Assembly: GCA_902778535.1 (NCBI GenBank)
Contig: CACYYG010000002.1
Span: forward strand, 14,211 to 78,210
Source: an uncultured Prevotellaceae bacterium
Lineage (GTDB): Bacteria > Bacteroidota > Bacteroidia > Bacteroidales > Bacteroidaceae
Length of the DNA stretch: 64,000 bases
Reading direction: 5' to 3'
Shown: positions 45,549-55,892 of the stretch, piece after piece
How positions within the stretch are numbered: position 1 is the stretch's first letter
Layout: every line of letters starts with the position of its first letter
The notes under the pieces: generated by a model
Databases searched by the model: none
Told to the model about the DNA's origin: nothing
What the model saw: only the letters and a program-made list of their open reading frames with translations
Made by a program: the position numbers and the translations under genes

Positions 45549-46121
45549 TCATTTTTTCATCCACTCTTTGCCTGCGTTCCAGGCCTTGCCCACACGCTCG
45601 CCCGTCACGTAGTAGCCATGCTGGAACTGGTCGAAGATGAGGGCGTTCAACTTCTCGGGGTCTATCTTGCCGTTGTCCGAAAGCACACGCTCCTCGGCCG
45701 CCACATTGGCGATACGCCCCACGATGCAGTACATGTGCTCATTGCTGACCACGTCGGCCAGCTCGCACTCCATCACCACGGGGAACTCGTCGATGACGGG
45801 CGCATTGACATGCTGGCTCTTCACAGCCGTATAGCCCGTGCGCTCAAACTTGTCACTCATCTTGTTGCCGGTAGCGATGCCGAAGAAGTCAGCCACGTCC
45901 ATGTGGTCGCGGTCGGCCAGGCTCACCGTGAAGGCCTTGCTCTTCAGGATGTTCCGCGTGGTCTTGTGATCCTCGTCGATGAAGAGCGCAATCTTGTCCA
46001 AGGCGCAAATCATGCCCCAGGCAGCGTTCATCACATTCACTTTGCCGTTTTCGTCGTAGGCTGCAACCATCAGTACAGGCATGGGATAGACAGCCTGCAC
46101 CAGTCCTAAGTCTTTTTTCAT
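45549..46121 (-). CDS. Flavin reductase-like FMN-binding protein
   Basis: The 190-residue protein belongs to the flavin-reductase-like (DIM6/NTAB) split-barrel family. Characteristic parts are PMPVLMVAAYDENGKVNVMNAAW at the N-terminus, FTVSLADRDHMDVADFFG and VVMECELADVV. These proteins bind FMN and use NAD(P)H, or act as small reductases in the cytoplasm; the substrate is unknown. It lies between the GH105-like and glycine-repeat genes (gaps of 43 and 8 bases). Confidence 0.88.
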   Translation of the reverse strand: MKKDLGLVQAVYPMPVLMVAAYDENGKVNVMNAAWGMICALDKIALFIDEDHKTTRNILKSKAFTVSLADRDHMDVADFFGIATGNKMSDKFERTGYTAVKSQHVNAPVIDEFPVVMECELADVVSNEHMYCIVGRIANVAAEERVLSDNGKIDPEKLNALIFDQFQHGYYVTGERVGKAWNAGKEWMKK

Positions 46122-46164
46122 TATACTATGTTCTTGATTGATTAATGTTTCTTCATGTTCCCGT

Positions 46165-48474
46165 TTACTGTATGCTGACTTTCAGCGGCTGACGGATGGA
46201 GCGAAGCGTCCATGCGATGCGCTGCTGCCATTCGCTCATGGTCCTGACGTCGTACTTCGACCAGGCTGAGCCGAAATAGTAGGTGAAGCGCTCGCCTTTA
46301 TACTCATTGAGAATAGCCAGAGCGTGACCTTCGTTGCCGTTGCGAGGCTGATCGAAGGGTTGCATCCTGGTTTGAACGTCGCCCTGCGGATAGAGTGTGG
46401 CCACAAAGAGTTGGCAATTGTTCACGCGCGGGTTGTCCGTCGGGTCGGCATAGGCCACGTAGTCTTTTTCAAGAACATAGTTTTCCTTGTTTTCCGAGTG
46501 GATGACCACACCCGATGCTAAGCGGGCAGGCTTCGTCATACCCGTGTACCACACGGTGCAGCGGTTGAAGTTGCTGCCTTTGTCGAGGCTGATGAGGCGG
46601 TGCTCGGTGATGCTGTCGCCATTGAAGGCTTTATTCTCGTAGTTCAGCTGAACGGTAGTGCGCAACGGGCCGTTGTCGAGCACCTCATAACTCTTAAAGC
46701 AGTAGGGATAGACCAGGTTGTCGCCGTCCATCAATGCTGGTGTGCCGCAGCCCAGCGTGGCTCCTACCTTATATAGGTCCATGCCGCGGCCGTGGTCGTG
46801 GTGGTAGGAGATGGTGCGGTAGAGCGAGTCGCCCTTCTGACGGTTCTCGCGTCGTAATTTCTCCACAGTCGGCATCATCACCACATCCTCCGTCCAGTAG
46901 CGCTGCTCGACAACGAGTTCGGGCGTGTTCTTCGACCATACATCGGTGCCGTAACTGCGCTCGCCAGTCTTCTGCAAAGCCGGCCCGTAGACGCGATAGG
47001 CGCCTCGGTCGTTCTCCCAGGCATAGTCGTCCTTGCGTTCCGGATAGATGCGACCGTAGCAGACGGTCTTGAACACCTGCGGCGTGCCTTTCTTCAACGT
47101 CAGCGTGAGCGTAGCATGCGGGCTGACACCGGCATCGACGAGTACCTTATTGTCGTAAGTCAGCTGATAAGGCAGCTCAAGGCCTGCCGGGTCGTAGACA
47201 ATGAACTGGCGGCCGCCCTGTATGCCAAGACGGGCAGCTACCTCGCTGGCATCAAGCTCCACAACCTGCTGGCGGAACTCATTGCTCTCGTTGATGATGT
47301 CAACGGTGATGGTGGAAGAACTGCCATCCACGCTACCGTCCTCATAGCGCAGATGCTCGCAGGCGGCAAGCAGGAAGGCGCCCACGCCGAAGTTCGCCTG
47401 CGAATGAGCATCAACAGTTTTCGTGGGGTCTGGTTTCTCGCCGATGGGCTGCACGAAGCCCACGCTGCCGTCGGGCTGCAGGGCTACGGTTGTGAGATAC
47501 TTCCAAGCCTTGTCGATGACGGGCACGAAAGTGTTGCGGTCGAGCAGACCGTGGTTGACGCCCCACAGCATACCGTAAGTAAAGAAGGCTGTACCGCTGG
47601 TTTCGGGTCCTGGTGCATCTTCCTCGCAGAGCATCGAACGGCTCCAGTAGCCTCCCGGGCGCTGCACGCGAGCCACGCCCTCGGCCAGCTCGCGGAAACG
47701 CTGGAGGAAGAAGTCGCGGTGTGCATAGTCCTCGGGCATGTCGGCCAGCACCTTGGCCAGACCGGCCAGCACCCAGCCGTCGCCACGCGCCCAGAAGCTC
47801 TTGCCGCCGCTTGCGGTCTTCACCTTCGGGTAAATATACTTTGCATCACGATAGTAGAGCTGCTCGTCCTTGTCGTACATCAGGTCGTCAGCCCACTTGT
47901 AGTTTGCGTAAAGCTTGTCTAAATACTTCACCTCGCCCGTAGCCTTGTACATCTTTGTAAAAACAGGCATCACCATATAGAGGGCATCGGCCCACCACCA
48001 GAAATCGGTCTCAGGCGAGCGCACCTCATAGTCCATCACCTCGACGGCTCGTGCAATCTTGTACGGGTCGGGATTCATGGCGTACATGTCAAGATAGGTC
48101 TGAAAGCATATCTGCCAGTCGCCAAAGAGGACGTAGTCCTGACCCTCGCCGTAGTTCTTGTACTTCCACTTCGAGGAATCTTTCTCACGCGCACCCATCC
48201 ACTTGTTATGGCGTGCCCATTCATCGCTGTAGGCCAGCCAGCGGGCTTGTCCCAATAATCTATAGGCCTCCATGTTTCCCGTATGATAGGCTGCCTCATC
48301 CCAGAAGGAACGCACCTTCGGGCTGCGGTTCGACTGCCAGTAGTCGTTTACCTTTGTAATGATTTCAATGGTAGAAAGCGGTTTGGGGTCGGGGCGTTTC
48401 TTACGCGAACGCGCCAACGCGCTACTGACGAAGACGAACAGCAGCAGTGCACTAACGATAGCTATTTTTTTCAT
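46165..48474 (-). CDS. GH105-like unsaturated rhamnogalacturonyl hydrolase with DUF4861 domain
   Basis: The 769-residue exported protein has a signal peptide (MKKIAIVSALLLFVFVSSALA). The (alpha/alpha)6 GH88/GH105 domain covers about residues 30-380: FWWWADALYMVMPVFTKMYKAT, SFWARGDGWVLAGLAKVLADMP and a later TFVPVIDKAWKYL are typical. The remaining 380 residues resemble DUF4861, often fused or adjacent to GH105 in pectin or ulvan utilisation. It would remove unsaturated uronyl residues from lyase products. No SusCD pair or lyase is adjacent, so the substrate is uncertain. The start at 48474 avoids an extension through the promoter. Confidence 0.85.
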   Translation of the reverse strand: MKKIAIVSALLLFVFVSSALARSRKKRPDPKPLSTIEIITKVNDYWQSNRSPKVRSFWDEAAYHTGNMEAYRLLGQARWLAYSDEWARHNKWMGAREKDSSKWKYKNYGEGQDYVLFGDWQICFQTYLDMYAMNPDPYKIARAVEVMDYEVRSPETDFWWWADALYMVMPVFTKMYKATGEVKYLDKLYANYKWADDLMYDKDEQLYYRDAKYIYPKVKTASGGKSFWARGDGWVLAGLAKVLADMPEDYAHRDFFLQRFRELAEGVARVQRPGGYWSRSMLCEEDAPGPETSGTAFFTYGMLWGVNHGLLDRNTFVPVIDKAWKYLTTVALQPDGSVGFVQPIGEKPDPTKTVDAHSQANFGVGAFLLAACEHLRYEDGSVDGSSSTITVDIINESNEFRQQVVELDASEVAARLGIQGGRQFIVYDPAGLELPYQLTYDNKVLVDAGVSPHATLTLTLKKGTPQVFKTVCYGRIYPERKDDYAWENDRGAYRVYGPALQKTGERSYGTDVWSKNTPELVVEQRYWTEDVVMMPTVEKLRRENRQKGDSLYRTISYHHDHGRGMDLYKVGATLGCGTPALMDGDNLVYPYCFKSYEVLDNGPLRTTVQLNYENKAFNGDSITEHRLISLDKGSNFNRCTVWYTGMTKPARLASGVVIHSENKENYVLEKDYVAYADPTDNPRVNNCQLFVATLYPQGDVQTRMQPFDQPRNGNEGHALAILNEYKGERFTYYFGSAWSKYDVRTMSEWQQRIAWTLRSIRQPLKVSIQ

Positions 48475-48505
48475 AGACTTATTGAGGAATGAATTGATTT
48501 GTCTA

Positions 48506-48513
48506 CAAAGGTA
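48506..48513 (-). promoter_or_regulatory. -7 box of the GH105-like operon
   Basis: TACCTTTG on the minus strand, 31 bases before the ATG at 48474. Confidence 0.72.
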
Positions 48514-48617
48514 CATAATAGACAGCAAAAAATCTAACAAAACAAACACAATTTTAAAAAAAAGAGAACAGCGGAAAAAAAACATTATCAAAATTTGTGA
48601 GAAAGAAAAATTTTGTC

Positions 48618-48625
48618 TACCTTTG
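48618..48625 (+). promoter_or_regulatory. -7 box of the tRNA operon
   Basis: TACCTTTG lies 47 bases before tRNA-Thr. Rho may be read through from here, since no exact box is seen directly before it. Confidence 0.72.
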
Positions 48626-48672
48626 CAGCCGCAAACCGAAAAAGGAGGTTTTGCGCACCGATTATCAGGGTT

Positions 48673-48745
<73 letters not shown>

Positions 48746-48798
48746 CAAGAAGTGGAGGGGGACGGCAAACGTTTCCCCTATTGTTTTTCAACCATCCT

Positions 48799-48871
48799 GC
48801 GGAATTAGCTCAGTTGGTAGAGCATTGGCTTCCCAAGCCGAGGGTCGCGGGTTCGAGTCCCGTATTCCGCT
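48799..48871 (+). tRNA. tRNA-Gly(CCC)
   Basis: A 73-base cloverleaf. The acceptor stem is GCGGAAT/ATTCCGC. The D-loop is AGCTCAGTTGGTAGAGC and the T-loop GGTTCGAGTCC. The anticodon loop TTCCCAA gives CCC, reading GGG. The discriminator is T and CCA is not encoded. It follows tRNA-Thr by 53 bases. Confidence 0.97.
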
Positions 48872-48872
48872 C

Positions 48873-48901
48873 ACATCCACATTTTCCTCGCGGATGTTTT
48901 T
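48873..48901 (+). terminator. Weak hairpin after tRNA-Gly
   Basis: ACATCC (48873-48878) can pair with GGATGT (48892-48897), followed by TTTT. The stem is short, so it may only attenuate read-through into rho. Confidence 0.4.
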
Positions 48902-48948
48902 CCTTTGGATTTCTTCCAAATTGATTTATTTGCATCCACATTATTATT

Positions 48949-50880
48949 ATGTATACAAAAGAAGAATTAGAACAAATGGAGGCAGGCCAGCTGATGGCCA
49001 TTGCCCAGCAGTTTGGCGTGAAGGTGTCGCAGAACGATAGCAAAGAATCGGTCATCTACGACATTCTCGACCGCGCCGCCATAGAAAGTGCAGCCAATGA
49101 AAGCGCTTCGCCCAAGAAGAAGCGTACACGCATAGCAAAGCAAGACCCCGACCACGTGTACAGCGTGACAGGCGACGAAGGTGAAAACCTTGACGACAAG
49201 CCTCGCAAGAGAAAGAAGGCTGAGACGCCTTCACTCTTTGCCGACGAGCCAATAGTCGAAGAGAAGAAGAAAAAAACTAGAAGTAAGGCTAAGGAAGAAG
49301 AGCCCGCCACCGAAGAAGCAGCACCTGCTCCCACGCCCAAGCGTCGTGGACGCAAGTCAAAGGCTGAGCTGGCTGCTATTGCCGCCGCCGAGGCCGAAAA
49401 GGCAGCTAATGAAGCAAACAGCGATATTGTGCCCGAGGCTGAAATGGAGATAAAAACCACCGAAGACAGCCCGAATCAGGAAATGCTGGAGCAGCTGCAG
49501 GAAAAAATGTCAAAGCACAACGATGATGCCGAGCTTGTTGGCGACGACCGAGAAATCGAGCAAAGCGAGGGCATCTGGGAGGGCGATCCTGGCGACGGCA
49601 CCGACTTCATCACCATAGTCGACCTGCCCATTGAGGATCAGGCCGCCATACCCACGCTTGACATCTTCGACCGTCCTATGCAACCCCAGCAGACAGACCT
49701 GATGTTCAAGCCTGTGCAGACGCCGAAGCCTGACAACAGTGCCAACATGCGCTACGATTTCGGTGACCTTATCGGAGGCAACGGCGTGCTGGAAATTCTT
49801 CAGGACGGCTACGGTTTCCTGCGCAGCAGCGACTACAACTACCTCTCTTCGCCCGACGACATCTACGTGTCTCAGCAGCAAATCAAGAAATACTCACTGA
49901 AGACGGGCGACGTGGTAGACTGTGCCGTGCGTCCGCCGCACGAGGGCGAGAAATACTTCGCTATGTCGACGGTGAACAGCATCAACGGACGCAACCCGTC
50001 AGACGTGCGCGACCGCGTGAGCTTTGAAAACCTCACTCCGCTCTTCCCCGAAGAGAAGTTCAACCTGACGGGCGACCCGCAGACCACGAATCCGTCGACC
50101 CGCATCGTCGACCTTTTCTCACCCATAGGCAAGGGACAGCGCGCACTCATCGTGGCCCAGCCAAAAACGGGTAAAACCATCCTGATGAAGGACATCGCCA
50201 ACGCCATCGCCGCCAACCATCCCGAAGCCTACATCATGATGCTGCTCATCGACGAGCGCCCTGAGGAAGTGACCGATATGGCCCGTACCGTCAATGCCGA
50301 AGTCATCGCTTCGACCTTTGACGAGCCCGCCGACCGCCACGTTAAAATTGCAGGGATCGTCCTGGAGAAGGCCAAGCGAATGGTGGAGTGCGGACACGAC
50401 GTCGTCATCTTCCTCGACTCTATCACCCGACTGGCACGCGCCTACAACACTGTTTCACCGGCAAGCGGAAAGGTGCTGACAGGCGGCGTCGACGCCAACG
50501 CGCTTCAGAAGCCGAAGCGCTTCTTCGGTGCAGCACGCAAGATTGAAAACGGCGGCTCGCTCACCATTATTGCCACAGCCCTCGTCGATACGGGCTCAAA
50601 GATGGACGAAGTGATTTTCGAGGAATTCAAGGGCACAGGAAACAGCGAGATACAGCTCGACCGCATGTTGTCGAACAAGCGCATCTTCCCGTCAATGAAC
50701 CTCGTACAGTCGAGCACACGACGCGACGACCTGCTGCAGGATCAGACTACGCTGAACCGTATGTGGATTATCCGCAAGTTTATTGCTGAAATGAATTCCA
50801 TCGAGGCCATGAATACTGTCTACGACCGTCTGGTGCAGAGCAGAAACAATGAGGAATTCCTCATGTCGATGAACGGATAA
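48949..50880 (+). CDS. rho: Transcription termination factor Rho with long disordered N-terminal region
   Basis: The 643-residue Rho begins with a SAP/Rho_N-like helical module ([20 protein letters not shown]). About 200 low-complexity charged residues rich in Lys, Glu, Ala and Pro follow. The RNA-binding cold-shock domain ([19 protein letters not shown]) and the hexameric ATPase ([17 protein letters not shown] Walker [17 protein letters not shown] Walker B/R-loop) are standard. It is about 220 residues longer than E. coli Rho. A disordered insertion of this kind has been reported to drive condensate formation in Bacteroides thetaiotaomicron Rho. It lies downstream of the two tRNAs. Confidence 0.97.
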   Translation: MYTKEELEQMEAGQLMAIAQQFGVKVSQNDSKESVIYDILDRAAIESAANESASPKKKRTRIAKQDPDHVYSVTGDEGENLDDKPRKRKKAETPSLFADEPIVEEKKKKTRSKAKEEEPATEEAAPAPTPKRRGRKSKAELAAIAAAEAEKAANEANSDIVPEAEMEIKTTEDSPNQEMLEQLQEKMSKHNDDAELVGDDREIEQSEGIWEGDPGDGTDFITIVDLPIEDQAAIPTLDIFDRPMQPQQTDLMFKPVQTPKPDNSANMRYDFGDLIGGNGVLEILQDGYGFLRSSDYNYLSSPDDIYVSQQQIKKYSLKTGDVVDCAVRPPHEGEKYFAMSTVNSINGRNPSDVRDRVSFENLTPLFPEEKFNLTGDPQTTNPSTRIVDLFSPIGKGQRALIVAQPKTGKTILMKDIANAIAANHPEAYIMMLLIDERPEEVTDMARTVNAEVIASTFDEPADRHVKIAGIVLEKAKRMVECGHDVVIFLDSITRLARAYNTVSPASGKVLTGGVDANALQKPKRFFGAARKIENGGSLTIIATALVDTGSKMDEVIFEEFKGTGNSEIQLDRMLSNKRIFPSMNLVQSSTRRDDLLQDQTTLNRMWIIRKFIAEMNSIEAMNTVYDRLVQSRNNEEFLMSMNG

Positions 50881-50904
50881 TTTTACAAAAAAAGTACAAC
50901 TGAC

Positions 50905-51477
50905 ATGAAGAAAAATCTGACGATATCATTACTAACGGCAGCCCTTTTGCTGTCGTTGGCATCGTGCAAGGAAAAGAAATCCGAAGACAACGGCATCATC
51001 AAAACTGATTACGAGGCACCCAAGCCTACTGAGCCGAAAGCTACCAGCGTCAGTACGATGACTCAAGAGGTGGAATGGATAGAAGGCCGCCACTACTACG
51101 TGACCATCACCGGCAAGGCCGACAGCACGTTGTCGATGGTGGAGAACGAATACGGCCAGAAGTTCATCGACAACGCCATTCGCCTAAGTGTGACGCGCTC
51201 AGACAGCACCACCTTCTTCGAGCAAACGTTCACCAAGGAATCGTTTGCCGAATGGCTCAACAAGGATTATCATGAAAAGGCCATCCTCACCAACATTTCC
51301 TTCTTGGACGTCGAAGGCGACATGCTGACATTCATCGCTTCACTCAATCATCCTGAAGCAGGCGAAGACGAGTCGGTAGACTTGATGTTGCAGATTGACA
51401 GACATGGTGGCACCAAAGTCAAGCCGTTCACTTACAACGACCGCGACGACATTGACGTGAGAATCAGAAATAAGTAA
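50905..51477 (+). CDS. Lipoprotein, DUF4738-like
   Basis: The 190-residue protein has a lipoprotein signal with lipobox LASC (Cys at about 21), a Lys/Pro-rich spacer, and a single beta-rich domain (about 50-185) beginning VEWIEGRHYYVTITGKADS and ending in KPFTYNDRDDIDVRIRNK. It resembles the DUF4738 family of Bacteroidetes lipoproteins, whose function is unknown. It lies 24 bases after rho and probably shares its transcript. It converges with the HAD gene with three bases between stops. Confidence 0.7.
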   Translation: MKKNLTISLLTAALLLSLASCKEKKSEDNGIIKTDYEAPKPTEPKATSVSTMTQEVEWIEGRHYYVTITGKADSTLSMVENEYGQKFIDNAIRLSVTRSDSTTFFEQTFTKESFAEWLNKDYHEKAILTNISFLDVEGDMLTFIASLNHPEAGEDESVDLMLQIDRHGGTKVKPFTYNDRDDIDVRIRNK

Positions 51478-51480
51478 GAA

Positions 51481-52209
51481 TTATTTCTGTAAAAGCGGCA
51501 AAGCCGACCATTGCCAGTTCAGTTGCATCATGCTTTCGAAAATCAGGTCGGCACGGCGTTCTTCAAACAATTCTACAGGCAGATGACCCGTATTGACACA
51601 AATGGTGAAGATACGGGCATTCACAGCGGCCTCAACCCCTAATGGAGCGTTTTCCACCACGACAGCCTCCCAGGGATTGAGGCCGCCGCATTTCTCCAGT
51701 CCTTTCAGATAAGGCTCAGGATGCGGTTTCCCACGAGTGACATCATAGGCCGTAACGATGTGCTTTTCGTCGAGGAAATCGCCGTAGTCACGCTTCAGAC
51801 GCTTGATGAGCGGCTTCTGTCCGCTTCCCGTCACCACACAAATGGTCATACCCATGCCTTGAATCTGCGCCATCAGCTCATGGGCACCCGGCATCATCGG
51901 GGCTTCGGGCATGAGGTGAAAGATATTCGACTTCTCGTCATACATCGTCTGTGCTTCCTGCTCGCTGATGTCCCTACCCTGCTGCTGCTTAACCATCTGG
52001 CGTATGGTGTCGATGCCGCGCTGCCCCTCTGTGGCGTAGGCATCTTCAGCACTCATGCTAAGCCCAAACTTTGCCATCGACTCCTGCCACGCAACAGCAT
52101 GATTGGGCATCGAATCGTAGAGTACGCCGTCCATATCGAAAAGCACGGCTTTGGGACAAAGTGCCTCAAAGCCATGCTTCTCTAAATACTTTTCAATCGT
52201 CCTATTCAT
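51481..52209 (-). CDS. HAD-superfamily hydrolase (beta-phosphoglucomutase-like)
   Basis: The 242-residue HAD enzyme shows motif I VLFDMDGVLYDS (nucleophile and acid Asp), motif II VVTGSGQ, motif III Lys in VTRGKPHPEPYLKGL, and motif IV VVENAPLGVEAAV. The cap domain is C1 helical, as in beta-phosphoglucomutase and sugar-phosphate phosphatases. It follows pgi, from which it is separated only by the 9-bp repeat tract, suggesting a sugar-phosphate role, but the substrate is unknown. Confidence 0.88.
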   Translation of the reverse strand: MNRTIEKYLEKHGFEALCPKAVLFDMDGVLYDSMPNHAVAWQESMAKFGLSMSAEDAYATEGQRGIDTIRQMVKQQQGRDISEQEAQTMYDEKSNIFHLMPEAPMMPGAHELMAQIQGMGMTICVVTGSGQKPLIKRLKRDYGDFLDEKHIVTAYDVTRGKPHPEPYLKGLEKCGGLNPWEAVVVENAPLGVEAAVNARIFTICVNTGHLPVELFEERRADLIFESMMQLNWQWSALPLLQK

Positions 52210-52214
52210 TTTCT

Positions 52215-52268
52215 AGTTGTACCAGTTGTGCTAGTTCTTCCAGTTATACTAGCCCTACTAGTTTACTG
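52215..52268. repeat. 9-bp tandem repeat between pgi and the HAD gene
   Basis: Six units in exact 9-base register start with AG: AGTTGTACC, AGTTGTGCT, AGTTCTTCC, AGTTATACT, AGCCCTACT, AGTTTACTG. The last carries the pgi stop codon. Confidence 0.75.
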
Positions 52269-53618
52269 TTCCTTAGCCAGACGCTCCTTGATGGCCTTCG
52301 ACTCAGCCTCGTAGCCGGGCTTGTCCAACAGGGCGAACATATTCTTCTTGTAGGCTTCTACTCCAGGCTGGTTGAACGGATTCACGCCCAGCACGTTGCC
52401 ACTGATGCCGCAGCCAATCTCGAAGAAATAGATGAGCTGGCCGATGTAGTATTCGTTGAGCTTGGGCACGCTGATGCGGATGTTGGGCACGCCGCCGTCA
52501 ACATGAGCCAGACGAGTGCCCAGCTCGGCCATCTTGTTCACCTCGTCCACGCGCTTGCCAGCCAGGAAGTTCAGACCGTCCAAGTTCTCCTCGTCGCTGG
52601 GGAAGAGCAGTTTCTTTTCGGGTTCTTCAATGCTGATGACAGTCTCGAAGATGCTGCGCTCGCCGTCCTGAATCCACTGGCCCATTGAGTGCAGGTCGGT
52701 AGTGAAGTCGACGCTGGCAGGGAATATTCCCTTCTTGTCCTTGCCCTCGCTCTCTCCGTAGAGCTGCTTCCACCACTCGCTGACGAAGTGCAGCTTGGGC
52801 TGATAGTTCACCATAATCTCAATCTTCTTTCCGCTCTGATAGAGGCCGTTGCGCACGGCGGCATACTGCGCAGCCAGGTTCTCGCCGAAGGGCACGTCCT
52901 TGCCGCAAGCCTTCTCCATGTCCTGAGCACCCTCAACAAGCGCCTTGATGTCGAATCCAGCACAAGCAATAGGCAGCAAGCCAACAGGAGTGAGCACCGA
53001 GAATCGGCCGCCCACATTGTCGGGAATGATGAAGCTTTTGTAGCCCTCCTTGTCGGCACAGGTACGGGCAGCACCGCGCTTGGCATCCGTCACGGCCACA
53101 ATCACCTTCTTGGCCTCTTCCTTGCCGCGCTGAGCCTCGCATTGCTTCTTCAGCAGGCGGAAGGTGAGCGCGGTCTCAGTAGTGGTGCCTGACTTTGAGA
53201 TATTGATGACGCCGAACTTCTTGTCCTTCAGATACTCAGTAAGCTCGAAGAGATAGTCCTCGCCGATGTTGTTGCCTGCGAAGAGAATGGTAGGATTCTT
53301 GCCGTCCTGAATGAGCCAGCCGAAGCTGTTGCTCAGAGCCTCGATGACGGCACGCGCACCGAGATAGCTGCCTCCGATGCCGGCTACGACTACTGCCTCG
53401 CAGTTGTCGCGCAGCACCTTCGCCGTTGCCTCAATCTCTTCAAGGAAAGCGGGAGTAATCTCTGTAGGCAGATGCAGCCATCCGAGGAAGTCGTTTCCTG
53501 GGCAGGTGCCGTTCTCAAGAGCTTCCTGTGCTGCCTTCACTTTGGGCTCGAAAGCCTCTACTGCGCCAGCCTCGAGGAAGCAGGCGGCCTTAGTAATGTC
53601 TAAGCTGATGTTCTTCAT
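52263..53618 (-). CDS. pgi: Glucose-6-phosphate isomerase
   Basis: The 451-residue cytoplasmic enzyme interconverts glucose-6-phosphate and fructose-6-phosphate. Sugar-phosphate-binding [38 protein letters not shown] and the C-terminal [19 protein letters not shown] with [15 protein letters not shown] match PGI signatures. The length is that of the shorter bacterial/archaeal type. It has its own promoter, divergent from metG, and heads a two-gene operon with the HAD phosphatase. Confidence 0.97.
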   Translation of the reverse strand: MKNISLDITKAACFLEAGAVEAFEPKVKAAQEALENGTCPGNDFLGWLHLPTEITPAFLEEIEATAKVLRDNCEAVVVAGIGGSYLGARAVIEALSNSFGWLIQDGKNPTILFAGNNIGEDYLFELTEYLKDKKFGVINISKSGTTTETALTFRLLKKQCEAQRGKEEAKKVIVAVTDAKRGAARTCADKEGYKSFIIPDNVGGRFSVLTPVGLLPIACAGFDIKALVEGAQDMEKACGKDVPFGENLAAQYAAVRNGLYQSGKKIEIMVNYQPKLHFVSEWWKQLYGESEGKDKKGIFPASVDFTTDLHSMGQWIQDGERSIFETVISIEEPEKKLLFPSDEENLDGLNFLAGKRVDEVNKMAELGTRLAHVDGGVPNIRISVPKLNEYYIGQLIYFFEIGCGISGNVLGVNPFNQPGVEAYKKNMFALLDKPGYEAESKAIKERLAKEQ

Positions 53619-53667
53619 TGTTATTATTTTATGATTATTGAAAGATTAGTCTCTGAGATAACGACTA

Positions 53668-53675
53668 CAAAGGTA
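53668..53675 (-). promoter_or_regulatory. -7 box of pgi
   Basis: TACCTTTG on the minus strand, 49 bases before the pgi ATG. Confidence 0.7.
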
Positions 53676-53779
53676 GCCATTCCTCGTGAAATACACAAGA
53701 AAAATTACAAAAAAGTGAAATGAGTTTTTTTGTGTAACAAACAAATCATATTATCGTACATTATTTCACAAAAAAGTTG

Positions 53780-53787
53780 TACCTTTG
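53780..53787 (+). promoter_or_regulatory. -7 box of metG
   Basis: TACCTTTG lies 29 bases before the metG ATG at 53817. Confidence 0.75.
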
Positions 53788-53816
53788 CAGGCAAAATTCA
53801 AAACAACAAAGAAAAA

Positions 53817-55883
53817 ATGGAACAGAAAAACTACAAACGCTACACCGTCACGTCGGCCTTGCCCTATGCCAACGGCGGTGTGCACATCGGCCACCTGGCA
53901 GGCGTCTACGTGCCTGCTGATATCTACGTACGCTATCTCAGGGCAAAGAAGCGCGAGGTGATGTTCATTGGCGGAAGCGACGAGCACGGAGTACCTATCA
54001 CCATTCGTGCACGCAAGGAAGGCATCACACCGCAGGACGTGGTGAACCGCTATCACGCGATGATTCGCGACTCGTTTGAGGAATTCGGCATCAGCTTCGA
54101 CGTTTACAGTCGCACAACGAGCAAGACTCACCACAAGTTTGCCGCCGAATGGTTCCGCAAACTCTACGACGAGGGCAAGCTCACGGAGGAGACGACCACA
54201 CAGCTCTACGATGAAGAGGCCAAGCAGTTCCTTGCCGACCGCTACGTTACGGGCGAGTGCCCTCATTGCCACAATCAGGGAGCCTACGGCGACCAGTGTG
54301 AGAAGTGCGGACGCGACCTTTCGCCTACGGAGCTCATCAACCCGAAGTCGACCATCAGCGGCTCTACGCCCGTGCTGAAGGAGACGAAGAACTGGTACTT
54401 GCCGCTCAATGAATATCAGGAGTGGCTGAAGCAGTGGATTCTGGAGGAGCACAAGGAGTGGCGTCCCAATGTCTACGGACAGTGCAAGTCGTGGCTTGAC
54501 ATGGACCTGCAGCCCCGTGCCATGACGCGCGACCTCGACTGGGGCATCCCCGTGCCCGTTGAGGGAGCCGAAGGAAAAGTGCTCTACGTATGGTTTGACG
54601 CCCCCATCGGCTATGTGTCGAACACGAAGGAGCTGTGCGAGCGCGACCCGCAGCGCTGGGGCTCGTGGGAGAAGTGGTGGCAGGACGAGGACACGCGTCT
54701 CATTCACTTCATCGGCAAGGACAACATCGTGTTCCACTGCATCATCTTCCCCGTGATGATGAAGGCTCACGGCAAGTATATCATGCCCGACAACGTGCCC
54801 GCCAATGAGTTTCTCAACCTCGAGAACGACAAGATTTCCACCTCGCGCAACTGGGCCGTCTGGCTGCACGAATATCTCGTCGACTTCCCCGGCAAGCAGG
54901 ATGTGCTGCGCTATGTGCTTACCGCCAACGCTCCCGAGACGAAGGACAACAACTTCACGTGGAAGGACTTCCAGGACCGCAACAACAATGAGCTGGTGGC
55001 CGTCTACGGCAACTTCGTTAACCGCGCCCTGCAGCTCACTTGGAAATACTGGGAGGGCGTCGTTCCTGCCTGCGGCGAATTGACAGACGTCGACAAGGCC
55101 GCCATCGCAGAATTCAAGGATGTAAAGGAGAAAGTGGAGTCGCTGCTCGAGCAGTTCAAGTTCCGCGATGCTCAGTTCGAGGCCATGAACCTCGCCCGCA
55201 TCGGCAACCGCTACATCACGGAGTGCGAACCCTGGAAGGTGTGGAAGACCGACCCGAAGCGCTGCGAAACCATCCTCAACGTCTGCCTGCAGATCGTGGC
55301 TAACCTGAGCATTGCCTTCGGCCCGTTCCTCCCCTTCTCAAGCAACCGTCTGCGCTCGCTCATCAACACCAACGACCTTGACTGGGAACAGCTGGGCAAC
55401 ACCGACCTGCTGCCTGCCGGCCATCAGTTGAACGAGCCGCAGCTGCTCTTCGAGAAGATTGACGACGAGACCATCCAGCGACAGCTCGACAAGCTGGAGG
55501 CCACCAAGAAAGCCAACGAGGCCGCCCAGTGGCAGCCCGCTCCTATAAAAGAAAACGTTGACTTCGAGACCTTCGAGAAGCTCGACATACGCGTCGGCTT
55601 GGTGAAGGACTGCCAGGCAGTGAAGAAGTCGAAGAAGCTGCTGCAGTTCACCATCGACGACGGCACCGGCACCGACCGCACCATCTGCTCGGGCATCGCC
55701 CAGTTCTACGAGAATCCCCAGGAACTCATCGGCCGCCGCATCCTCTTCGTGGCCAACTTCGCACCACGCAAGATGATGGGCATCGAGAGCCAAGGCATGA
55801 TTCTCTCGGCTGTCGACAGCGACGAGAGTCTCAGCGTCGTCACCACCACCAAGGATGTCAAGCCCGGAAGTCAAGTCGGATAA
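53817..55883 (+). CDS. metG: Methionyl-tRNA synthetase
   Basis: This class Ia synthetase (688 aa) charges tRNA-Met. It has [19 protein letters not shown] (HIGH motif), a zinc knuckle ([19 protein letters not shown]), the KMSKS-equivalent [11 protein letters not shown], the anticodon-binding helical domain, and a C-terminal tRNA-binding OB domain ([20 protein letters not shown]...). The ATG at 53817 is correct, because the longer frame crosses the promoter. It lies ten bases before the histidine phosphatase gene. Confidence 0.97.
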   Translation: MEQKNYKRYTVTSALPYANGGVHIGHLAGVYVPADIYVRYLRAKKREVMFIGGSDEHGVPITIRARKEGITPQDVVNRYHAMIRDSFEEFGISFDVYSRTTSKTHHKFAAEWFRKLYDEGKLTEETTTQLYDEEAKQFLADRYVTGECPHCHNQGAYGDQCEKCGRDLSPTELINPKSTISGSTPVLKETKNWYLPLNEYQEWLKQWILEEHKEWRPNVYGQCKSWLDMDLQPRAMTRDLDWGIPVPVEGAEGKVLYVWFDAPIGYVSNTKELCERDPQRWGSWEKWWQDEDTRLIHFIGKDNIVFHCIIFPVMMKAHGKYIMPDNVPANEFLNLENDKISTSRNWAVWLHEYLVDFPGKQDVLRYVLTANAPETKDNNFTWKDFQDRNNNELVAVYGNFVNRALQLTWKYWEGVVPACGELTDVDKAAIAEFKDVKEKVESLLEQFKFRDAQFEAMNLARIGNRYITECEPWKVWKTDPKRCETILNVCLQIVANLSIAFGPFLPFSSNRLRSLINTNDLDWEQLGNTDLLPAGHQLNEPQLLFEKIDDETIQRQLDKLEATKKANEAAQWQPAPIKENVDFETFEKLDIRVGLVKDCQAVKKSKKLLQFTIDDGTGTDRTICSGIAQFYENPQELIGRRILFVANFAPRKMMGIESQGMILSAVDSDESLSVVTTTKDVKPGSQVG

Positions 55884-55892
55884 TATCATACA

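Noticed and set aside
53766-54869. 367-codon minus-strand open frame opposite metG
   Set aside because: Shadow of a strongly conserved gene. Its predicted start lies far inside metG and it has no supporting features.
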